Program-made: the position numbers and the translations under genes
Assembly: GCA_963695975.1 (NCBI GenBank)
Contig: CAVOIB010000008.1
Span: forward strand, 1-62,479
Origin: JBBQVZ01 sp963695975
Lineage (GTDB): Bacteria > Actinomycetota > UBA4738 > HRBIN12
Length of the DNA: 62,479 bases
Direction: 5' to 3'
Part shown: in pieces, positions 55,816-62,479 of the stretch
How positions within the stretch are numbered: the first letter of the stretch is position 1
Layout of the letters: each line of letters opens with the position of its first letter
The notes under the pieces: generated by a model
The model's database searches: none
What the model was told of the DNA's origin: nothing
The model's input: the letters and a program-made list of their open reading frames with translations, nothing else

Positions 55816-56747
55816 GGCACCATCTCGGCGATCGACGAGAAGTCCTGCAGCGAGAGCCGCTCGGCGCGGGCGCGCGGCTCGATACCTCGTTCGCGGAGGA
55901 GGTCGTCCGCGCGCCCGGGGTCGACGCCCAGCCGCACGACCACGCTCCGGATCGTCTTGCGTCGTTCCGCGAACCCGGCGTCGACGATACGGAACAGCCG
56001 GTCAGGGCCGACGTCGACCGAAGGCCGTTCGAGCCGCTCCAACCCGACGACGACCGAGCCCACCGACGGCCGCGGCCAGAACACCGACGGTGGGACCCGG
56101 CGAAGCAGCTCCGCGCGCGCGTGGTACGCGACGCGGAGGCCGGCCGGCCCGTAGTGATCGTCGCCCGGTCTCGCCACGAACCGCTCGCCGACCTCGCGCT
56201 GAACCATGACGACGATGCGTGCCACCATCGGCGCGTCACGGAGAACAGTGAGCACGACGGGCACGGCGACGTTGAAGGGGAGGTTCGCGCAGAGCGTCCA
56301 ACGGCCCCCGCCGAGCTCCGTCGGCCAGTTGAGCCTCGTCGCGTCGGCGGCGACGATCGCGACACGGTCTTCGCCGGCCGTCGCCTCGGCGAGCGCGAGC
56401 ATCAGCGCCCGATCGAACTCGATCGCTCGCACGTGCGCGCCGGTCGCCGCGAGGGCGAGCGTGAGCGACCCCAAACCCGCGCCCACCTCGACCACATGGT
56501 CGCCCGGTCCGACGCGCGCGTGCGATGCGATCGCCCTCGCCAGGTTCGGGTCGATCAGGAAGTGCTGGCCCAGGGCCTTGGACGGTCGGATGCCGTGGCG
56601 CGCGGCCAGCTCGCGGAGAGCGGCCGCCCCCAGACCGCTACCAGTCGATGCGGACGTCGAGGACCCCTCGCCCGACAGGGGCGAGGATCGAGAAGGCCTC
56701 GGGAGAGAGGTCGATGATGCGCCCCGGTGAGAACGGTCCTCGGTCAT
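55812..56747 (-). CDS. ksgA: 16S rRNA dimethyladenosine transferase
   Basis: A 311-residue (or about 275-residue) Rossmann methyltransferase that dimethylates two adenines of 16S helix 45. Motifs: RPSKALGQHFLIDPNLARAI, VVEVGAGLGSLTLALA, RAIEFDRAL and LCANLPFNVAVPV. The family normally starts just before LRELAARHGIRPSK near 56640. The only canonical start is ATG 56747, which puts 110 bases inside the upstream surface-protein gene and adds a Ser-rich tail not seen in relatives. A CTG start near the true N-terminus is an alternative. Confidence 0.92.
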   Translation of the reverse strand: MTEDRSHRGASSTSLPRPSRSSPLSGEGSSTSASTGSGLGAAALRELAARHGIRPSKALGQHFLIDPNLARAIASHARVGPGDHVVEVGAGLGSLTLALAATGAHVRAIEFDRALMLALAEATAGEDRVAIVAADATRLNWPTELGGGRWTLCANLPFNVAVPVVLTVLRDAPMVARIVVMVQREVGERFVARPGDDHYGPAGLRVAYHARAELLRRVPPSVFWPRPSVGSVVVGLERLERPSVDVGPDRLFRIVDAGFAERRKTIRSVVVRLGVDPGRADDLLRERGIEPRARAERLSLQDFSSIAEMVP

Positions 56748-57783
56748 CGATCACGACGATAACCGTCCGGCCGGTGGCGAGGTCGGTCACGGTGACCGGC
56801 GTCCCGAAGGGGATCCAGGGGCTCGCCGCCGTGAAGCCCGACCACGGCGGGTCGTACCAGGTGGCCTTCCCGGTCGCCCGCCCGCTCGATCCTTTGAGGA
56901 GGTTGGGGCTCTCCGGTCCCGACTCCCGAACCTCGGGGGTCGGATGGCGGAACGTGTCGCGCATCAAGACCGTGCGCGTCTCGACGCGGCCATTGACGAT
57001 CACGACACGCTCGGTCACGTTCGCCAGACCCGCCCTGCCGGGGGACACGACGCGCACCTGGCCCGCCGACAGTTGCGCGCTCCATGTCGTACGTGTCGCG
57101 AACGGGATCGAGCGGATGGCGGAGCGTGTCAGGACCTGGACGCGGTCGTATACGACGAGCGAGCCGGAGTGAAGGGGGGTGCTGGGCGGTGGTTGGACGC
57201 GGTCATCGACGCCGGGAGTGATCCCCATGGCCGAGAGGAGCTCCCCGGCGGTGCGTGCGTTGGAGATGACGCCGTAGACCTTCCCCGCCACGACGGCTCT
57301 CACGCTCACCACCGGAGATGTTCCGGCGTTGTCCACGGAGGCCGGAGCCTCGGCGAGCTCCGCAGCGATCCTCGCTGCGGGTCCGCTGCTCGCATCTTCC
57401 ACCACCCAGACCCCCACACCTGTGAGCGCCGGGTTCACCACGCTCGACAACGTGTCGAACGCGGCCGACCCGGTGAGCGAGCCGACCGACGCGCGGGGCG
57501 CGGGACTCACCACCACGGTCATGCCGTCGGCGAGGACGGTCGCCAGCGGCGGCGCCACGCGGGTTCCGGAGGAGAGCTCGATGCCTTGCCTCTCCAGCAG
57601 GTCCCCGACGTTCACGGAGTTCGTGCTGATCGATCGCGCCTGCTGGCCCACGATCAGCACGACGTTCGTGCGCGAGGCCAACAACAGCGCCCCGCCGACG
57701 AACGCGAGAGCCACGGCGAACGCTGTCGCCTGGATCGTTCGATGGATCCGCAATCTGCGGACCCGTGAGGGGCGAACCGCCAA
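56638..57783 (-). CDS. RpfB-like cell-wall protein: DUF348, G5 and RlpA-type barrel domains
   Basis: A 381-residue exported protein. One signal/anchor helix (IQATAFAVALAFVGGALLLA) is followed by ubiquitin-like DUF348 repeats (VNVGDLLERQGIELSSGTRV...), a G5 domain (about 225-275), and a C-terminal double-psi beta-barrel: ATWYDPPWSG, IPFGTPVTVTDL, VIDDRGPFSPGRIIDLS. RpfB of mycobacteria has the same N-terminal order but ends in a lysozyme-like Rpf domain; here a RlpA-type barrel replaces it. The usual His of TAAHRTLPFG is Ser (TAASPWIPFG), so lytic activity is uncertain. TTG 57783 has GGAGG upstream. It is in the ksgA-tatD position of the rpfB gene. Confidence 0.85.
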   Translation of the reverse strand: MAVRPSRVRRLRIHRTIQATAFAVALAFVGGALLLASRTNVVLIVGQQARSISTNSVNVGDLLERQGIELSSGTRVAPPLATVLADGMTVVVSPAPRASVGSLTGSAAFDTLSSVVNPALTGVGVWVVEDASSGPAARIAAELAEAPASVDNAGTSPVVSVRAVVAGKVYGVISNARTAGELLSAMGITPGVDDRVQPPPSTPLHSGSLVVYDRVQVLTRSAIRSIPFATRTTWSAQLSAGQVRVVSPGRAGLANVTERVVIVNGRVETRTVLMRDTFRHPTPEVRESGPESPNLLKGSSGRATGKATWYDPPWSGFTAASPWIPFGTPVTVTDLATGRTVIVVIDDRGPFSPGRIIDLSPEAFSILAPVGRGVLDVRIDW

Positions 57784-57861
57784 CCTTCCTCCAAGGGATC
57801 GAGGAAGGCTTCAGGGGGAAGCGGCTGGGCCGGACCGAAGCCCTCGTACGCACGGGCCGTG

Positions 57862-57891
57862 ACCCTAGCAAACCCTCAACCCTCACTGCAA
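57862..57891 (-). promoter_or_regulatory. Possible promoter of the RpfB-like gene
   Basis: TTGCAG (57886-57891) and TAGGGT (57862-57867) with an 18-base spacer on the minus strand, about 80 bases before the start codon. Fit to consensus is moderate. No riboswitch could be recognised in the leader. Confidence 0.35.
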
Positions 57892-57964
57892 CCTTGAGAG
57901 CGAACGCCCGTTCGGTGGAAAACCGGGTGCACTTCCGCCCGCTCCCGAGCGTTCCGGTCGCCTT

Positions 57965-58759
57965 CTACTGGAGTCCAGGGAACGCGAAGCGCGCGTTCGC
58001 CGTCGTCGCGTCGACGATCTCGGCGACATCGGCGTCGCGGACGCGCGCGATCTCGCCGATCGCCGCGAGGACGTTCGCCGGTTCGTTGTCAGAGCCGCGC
58101 AGTTTCTGTGGCGCGAGGAACGGACTGTCGGTCTCCGCGAGGATGCGATCGAGCGGCAGCGACTGCGCCGCCTGCCGGAAGCGCTCGTTCTTCGGATACG
58201 TGATGTTGCCGGCGAAGCTCACCCAGTAGCCGCGCGCCGCGCACTCGCGCGCGATGTCCGCGTCGCCGCTGAAGCAATGGATCACGACGCGCTCGGCCGA
58301 TCCCTCATCCAATACTCGAAGGACGTCGGGCCACGCTTCGCGGACGTGGACGACGAGCGGCTTACCTGTCTCGTTCGACAGAGCGATATGGATCTTGAGC
58401 GCGCGCACCTGATCCTCTACGGGCGAATGCATCCGGAAGAAATCCAGACCGCACTCCCCCACGCCGACGACGCGTGGATCGTAGAGCAGCTCCTCGATCC
58501 GGGCGCCCGCCTCACTGTCGAACAGGCTGGCGTCGTGTGGGTGCATACCGGCCGTGGCGAACACACCCTCGATCGAATCCGCCAGCTCGAGGGAGCGGCG
58601 GCTCGTCTCGGGGTCCACGCCCACGCAGATCAGCCGATCGACGCCGACAGCCTTAGCAGCCTCGACCGCACCTGAAGGTTCGTTGTCGAGGAGGAACAGG
58701 TGGCAGTGGGTATCCACCGCGCCCGGCTTCACCGTCAGTTCAGGGTTCTGGTCTCCCAT
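57965..58759 (-). CDS. tatD: TatD-family metal-dependent DNase
   Basis: A 264-residue TIM-barrel hydrolase. Metal ligands: DTHCHLFLLD (HxH), GVGECGLDFF, VVHVRE, HCFSGDADIARE and AETDSPFLAPQ. Activity is 3'-5' exonuclease/DNA repair-like. It lies between metG and the RpfB-like gene, as in both mycobacteria and Bacillus. A parS-like site lies just upstream. Confidence 0.92.
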   Translation of the reverse strand: MGDQNPELTVKPGAVDTHCHLFLLDNEPSGAVEAAKAVGVDRLICVGVDPETSRRSLELADSIEGVFATAGMHPHDASLFDSEAGARIEELLYDPRVVGVGECGLDFFRMHSPVEDQVRALKIHIALSNETGKPLVVHVREAWPDVLRVLDEGSAERVVIHCFSGDADIARECAARGYWVSFAGNITYPKNERFRQAAQSLPLDRILAETDSPFLAPQKLRGSDNEPANVLAAIGEIARVRDADVAEIVDATTANARFAFPGLQ

Positions 58760-58803
58760 CGAGCGGCCACGATACCGGGTCTCACGGTTCGGTCGATACG
58801 GGG

Positions 58804-58819
58804 AGCTTCACGTGAAACA
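58804..58819. promoter_or_regulatory. parS: parS-like centromere site
   Basis: agcttcacgtgaaaca matches the ParB-binding consensus tgtttcacgtgaaaca at 14 of 16 positions. The TTCACGTGAA core (58807-58816) is perfect. It lies in the short tatD-metG gap. Chromosomal parS sites cluster near oriC, fitting the gene order here. Confidence 0.65.
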
Positions 58820-58859
58820 CGGATCCGTCAAGACTCACCTGGGAGTGGAGGCGTGGGCC

Positions 58860-59760
58860 CTACGCGGAGTCGAGCCTGGGGAAAAGCGACGCGCCCTTCG
58901 TCGTCTTCGTCGTGGCGGCCAGGCCGCCCCACGCGGCGGCATCCGGCAGGCGGCGGTCCTGTAGATCCGTGAGACCAAGCTGCGACCAGAGCTCGGCGGC
59001 GGCGCGCGGCATGATCGGCGAGATCAGCACCGCGAGGATGCGAAGCGTCTCGGCCGCGGCGTACAGGATGCTGCCCAGTTCATCGCGCCTGGCCGGGTCC
59101 TTGATCTTCCAGGGTTCCTTCTCCACCAGATAATGGTTGGCCCTGGCAACGATGTCCCACACGGCGGCCAACGCGGGCGAGAGCTCTACGTTGTGCATAT
59201 GGGCTTGGTAGCGCTCGGCGGCGTGACCGGTGACCGCCGGGAGATCGGAGTCGGCGCCCTCGACGATCGGGGCGGGGACGATCCCGTCGAAGCCGCTCGC
59301 GAGCATCGCCAGGACCCGGCTCGCGAGGTTGCCCAGACCGTTCGCGAGATCGGCGTTGTGACGCTCGACCATGGCCTCGAACGAGAAGCTGCCGTCCTGG
59401 CCGAACTGGATCTCACGCATGAAGTAGTAGCGGTAGGAGTCCACGCCGAACACGTCCAGGAGTTCGAAAGGGTGGATCCCGGTCAGGTTCGTCTTCGACA
59501 TCTTCTTCCCACCGACCGTCAGGTACCCGTGGGCCCAGACCTGTGTGGGCGGCTCGACGCCTCCCGCCATCAGCATCGCGGGCCAGTAGATCGCGTGGAA
59601 CCGGAGGATGTCCTTGCCGATCGAGTGGATGGTCGCCGGCCACATGCGCGCGAACCGCTCGGCGTCGTCGGCGTAACCAGCGGCGGTGATGTAGTTGGTC
59701 AACGCGTCGAACCAGACGTAGCAGACGTGCTTCGGATCCCGCCAGCTTTCCGGGGCCCAG
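58860..59760 (-). CDS. metG: Methionyl-tRNA synthetase, C-terminal part only
   Basis: About 300 residues of MetRS. It runs from the middle of the Rossmann domain (SWRDPKHVCYVWFDALTNYIT) through the KMSKT signature (GGKKMSKTNLTG) and the anticodon-binding helical domain (YLVEKEPWKIKDPARRDELG). The catalytic N-terminus with HIGH is missing. Instead, coding sequence for an unrelated protein begins on the opposite strand at the break (near 59760). An intact metG beside tatD is expected from synteny, so a misassembly is likelier than a real deletion. Confidence 0.9.
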
Positions 59761-59928
59761 CCGGTCGAGGAGGTGGCCAAGGTCATCGCCGAGGTCATCG
59801 AGAAGCCGCGCGCAGACGTCTACACGCGCCCCGGTGCCCAGCAGATGGTCGTCGGGTACTTCGCCGCGGACGACATGGGCCTGGCCGAGCAGCAGCCCCC
59901 CTTCGTCCGCGGACCCGCACCGCGGTAG
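59752..59928 (+). CDS. Short-chain dehydrogenase, C-terminal fragment (foreign or misjoined)
   Basis: The last 58 codons of what looks like an SDR: PVEEVAKVIAEVIEKPRADVYTRP, then QQMVVGYFAADDMG and the stop at 59926-59928. The upstream part is missing; the sequence runs directly into the antisense metG. It marks the left edge of the tail that appears to come from another molecule. Confidence 0.6.
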   Translation, partial: GAQPVEEVAKVIAEVIEKPRADVYTRPGAQQMVVGYFAADDMGLAEQQPPFVRGPAPR

Positions 59929-60682
59929 CCTTCTGTTACCCAACCTCACGAGGTGACCGTGGCAGTCCACCCTCCCAGGGGGAGAAGGAAGGAGTGAGGG
60001 GACCGCCGATCGCCCTCAAACTGGGTGTCATCCTGAGCCCGCCGCCGGCGGGCGAAGGATCCACCGCACCTGGAGCGCTTTGCTCTCAAACCCTCCATTG
60101 CGACGAAGGGGACATTCGGGTCTTCTAATGCAGCGCCCTGCTGACACCATGCTTCTCGTAGCGGCCGCCCGGCGGCCGGCTGCGTGCCGCCCAAACACCA
60201 GACGCGCACGCAGTCGTCATCCCCGCGAAAGCGGGGATCCAGCGGCGCCGTTCCTTGCCTGCGTTCCGATCACTCCGCCACTCTGGATTCCCGCCGGAGC
60301 CTGCCCCGGACCCCGATCCGGGGCGGGAATGACGTAATCGTGCGGGACGGCACAACGCGATGGACACAGCGTTGGCGACGGGTATTGCCCTCACCCCAGC
60401 CCTCTCCCAAAAGGAGAGGGAGTTCGATGCCACCGTGCTGCAAGGCGGCCCATCTCTATTCCCTCTCCCAGGGGGAGAGGGACAGGGTGAGGGGACGGCA
60501 CAACGCAACTGGCAGCGCCGTGGCACCATCCCCAAACGAGAACCCCGAGGTACCGTCGGACGTAGATAGGGGCGTGAGGAAACAGACACCGTGCTCTCCC
60601 CAATCGGGGGTGCACTTTCGCGGCCGGAGCTTCGCCATGCTCCGGCAGCGCCCAAACAATCCATTGAGAAGAGGAGGAACAG
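59929..60682. repeat. Intergenic cluster of REP/MITE-like palindromes
   Basis: A 754-base stretch with no gene. Repeats in order: a degenerate palindrome ccctcccaggggga...gagtgagggg (59969-60002); gtcatcctgag...gaaggatcc (60027-60062) with a cccgccgccggcggg core; a MITE-like element (60215-60334); and an inverted pair ccctcacccc.../...gggtgagggg (60388-60494) with two internal ctctccc/gggagag stems. Such palindromes are widespread bacterial REP-type elements. They do not occur elsewhere in the window. Confidence 0.75.
60215..60334. mobile_element. MITE-like element with terminal inverted repeats
   Basis: Termini cgtcatccccgc and gcgggaatgacg are inverted at 11 of 12 positions. Nested subterminal repeats (ggatccag / ctggattc) lie inside. 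About 120 bases with no ORF, so it would need a transposase in trans. Confidence 0.6.
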
Positions 60683-62479
60683 ATGCGATCTAGCCAACGT
60701 GTGGTAGCAGTTTGTGTGCTCGCCGTACTGGCGTTCGCGGCCGTGGCGACGGCTCAGGACGCGGCGCTCGTCGAAGAAGCTCCAGGGCTTCGACGCCTAT
60801 ATGGCCAAGATCCTCAAGGACTGGAACGCGCCGGGATCGGCGTCGGCATCGTCGTCGGCGACAAGCTCGTCTTCGCCAAGGGCTACGGCTATCGCGACTA
60901 CGGGAAGAAGCTCCCCTTCACCCCGAAGACCCTCTACCAGATCGCGTCGAACACGAAGCTCTTCACGGCGGTGGCCGCGGGTCTGCTCGTCGACGAGGGG
61001 AAGCTGACCTGGGACAAGCCGGTCCGCGAGTCGGTCCCGTCGATCCAGTTCTACAACGACCAGCTGAACAAGACCGTCACGCTGCGCGACATGCTGGCCC
61101 ACCGCACCGGCATCACCCGCCACGACACGATCTGGTACCAGTCGGATTTCTCGCGCAAGGAGCTGTTCGGCGCTGAAGTACCTGGAGCCGCAAGAGCCGC
61201 CGCGGACGATCTTCCTCTACAACAACCTGATGTATGCCGGCGCCGGCTACCTGATCGAGCTGCAGTCCGGCAAGACCTGGGAGGAGTTCGTCGCGAGCGC
61301 ATCTTCAGGCCGCTCGAGATGAACACGTCGTCTTTCGGTCGCCGACATGCTCGAAGCAGCCCGACTTCGGCGTCGCCCTTACACGGAGAAGCGCGACACC
61401 TTCGAGCTCTACAGATCCCCTACTACGAGGACACGGCCGGCATGGCCCCGCCGGCGCCATCATCTCCAACATCGAGGACATGTCCCACTGGCTGATCGCC
61501 CTGATGAACGAGGGAAGTACGAGGGCAACCAGGTCCTGCCCGCCCGACGTGCTCAAGGCCACGCTCCAGCCGGCGATCGCGCCTGCCCAACACGCTCGGG
61601 CGAGATGCGCGGCTACTGGGAGATCCTGAATCCGGCCTACGGCATGGGCCGCTGGACCGCCTCGTATCGCGGGCAGCTGCTGGCCTACCACGGCGGCGAC
61701 CTCGACGGCTTCCATTCGCAGGTCTCCTTCATGCCCAAGGAACGGATCGGCGTGATCGTCTTCGTCATCGGCGACCACTGCGCCAGCCTCTACAACACGT
61801 CAGCTACAACGTCTACGAGCGCCTGCTGGGCATGGACCAGACGCCCTGGAGCGAGCGGCGGCTCGAGATGCGGCTGAAGGGCAAGAAGGCGGGAACGGAG
61901 GCGCGGGCGAAGGCCGGCGCCGACCAGTGCCAAGGACACCAAGCCCTCGCACCCGCTGGCCGACTACGCGGGCGAGTACGAGCATCCGGCCTACGGCGTC
62001 ATCAAGATCGAGATGAAGGACGGCGAGCTCCAGTTCGATTTCCACAAGATCGCTTCCCGCTGACGCACTTCCACTACGATCGCTTCGACACGCCCGACGA
62101 CGAGCACTTCGGCAAGTGGTCGGTCAATTTCGGCACGAATCCGCAGGGCGACGTCGACAAGGCGCTCATGTCGCTGGACGAGGCGCGAGGCGACCTTCAC
62201 GCGCAAGCCCGAGACGCTCGACCCGAAGCTCCTGCGAGCAGCTCGCGGGGACCTACGAGACCCCCAACGGCGCCAAGTTCCAGGTCGTCCTCAAGGAGGA
62301 CGGCAGCCTTTCGTCGTGCTTCCCGGGCAGCCCGACGAGAAGCTGATCCCCTACAAGGGCCTCAAGTTCCGCATCCCGGACTTCTCCGACGTGATCTTCG
62401 AGTTCGTCGTCGAGAACGGCCAGGTAAAGGCCCTCAAGCAGCGGGATCCCTCGGGGGAATTCACCTTCACGCGGAAGTA
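60683..62479 (+). pseudogene. Secreted serine hydrolase (beta-lactamase family) with many frameshifts, runs off the window
   Basis: Stitched across frames it reads as a signal peptide (MRSSQRVVAVCVLAVLAFAAVA), an N-terminal helix (KLQGFDAYMAKILKDWNAPG), the SxxK catalytic site (QIASNTKLFTAVAAGLLVDEG), HRTGITRHDTIWYQS, the YxN-type element (FLYNNLMYAGAGYLIE) and later GQLLAYHGGDLDGFHSQVSFMP. A C-terminal DUF3471-like domain (LADYAGEYEHPAYG; AGTYETPNGAKFQVVLKEDG) follows. At least eight single-base frame changes occur between 60770 and 62340. The start (ATG 60683) has GAGGAGGA upstream. Such combined hydrolases are common in Acidobacteriota. Error density suggests an unpolished contig end rather than natural decay. 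Confidence 0.7.

Noticed and set aside
57784..57964. A c-di-AMP (ydaO-type) riboswitch before the RpfB-like gene
   Set aside because: Such riboswitches precede rpf genes in many actinobacteria, but I could not find the conserved GGGGUGAA-like and pseudoknot elements in this 180-base leader.

Overview
The window is a GC-rich chromosomal segment, very probably from an actinobacterium (Actinomycetota) outside the well-studied genera. The best evidence is gene order from about 36.3 to 59.8 kb. It runs DUF501/ppx, S1-domain protein, ftsB, eno, mazG, surA-like, mfd, pth, rplY, prs, glmU, ispE, ksgA, an RpfB-like surface protein, tatD and metG. This is the order of the M. tuberculosis Rv1007c-Rv1026 region, and much of it is shared with the origin-proximal metS-mfd region of Bacillus subtilis. 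A near-consensus parS site beside tatD fits an origin-proximal position. The lineage cannot be fixed below phylum from sequence reading alone.

Layout. 0.1-7.2 kb: an ECF sigma factor with a broken partner gene, a secreted RTX-type protein with its own promoter and terminator, a membrane-tethered ECF sigma factor fusion, a secreted sialidase-like protein and a Flp pilin. 7.4-10.5 kb: a polyamine-type ABC importer (potD-potB-potC) without an ATPase gene. 10.5-16.5 kb: a membrane protein, a polyprenol-phosphate sugar transferase, class I aldolase, a DinB-like protein, tadG and tadE pilus genes, and an acyl-ACP desaturase. 16.7-33.4 kb: one unbroken 12-gene operon for purine catabolism. 33.5-36.3 kb: tRNA-Leu, a methyltransferase, adenosine deaminase and a cyclophilin. 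36.3-59.76 kb: the conserved housekeeping block, with a split transketolase, an ArsR-type regulator and tRNA-Gln. 59.76-62.48 kb: a tail that does not appear to belong to the same genome.

The purine operon is the most interesting part. In transcription order (33429 down to 16695) it encodes two fold-type II PLP enzymes, an aspartate-carbamoyltransferase-like protein, a fused Fe-S/molybdopterin xanthine dehydrogenase, an SsnA-like amidohydrolase, an LLM-family flavin/F420 oxidoreductase, a three-subunit xanthine dehydrogenase with an embedded 8-oxoguanine deaminase, a YgeW-like carbamoyltransferase and adenine deaminase. Nearly all junctions overlap or lie within 12 bases. The content resembles the E. 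coli xdh-ygeW-ygeX-ssnA-xdhD locus, linked to non-uricase breakdown of urate toward diaminopropionate, ammonia and carbamoyl phosphate. Here there is no YgfK- or HydA-like gene, but there is an LLM reductase and a second carbamoyltransferase. It may therefore be a variant urate-degradation route.

Sequence quality. Five otherwise intact genes (partner of the first sigma factor, RTX protein, aldolase, and the Mo and FAD subunits of xanthine dehydrogenase) are each broken by one or two single-base indels, which look like consensus errors. At about 59.76 kb metG is cut in mid-domain and joined to the 3' end of a short-chain dehydrogenase on the other strand. REP/MITE-like palindromes and a serine hydrolase gene with many frameshifts follow. 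This looks like a misassembly or an uncorrected contig end.
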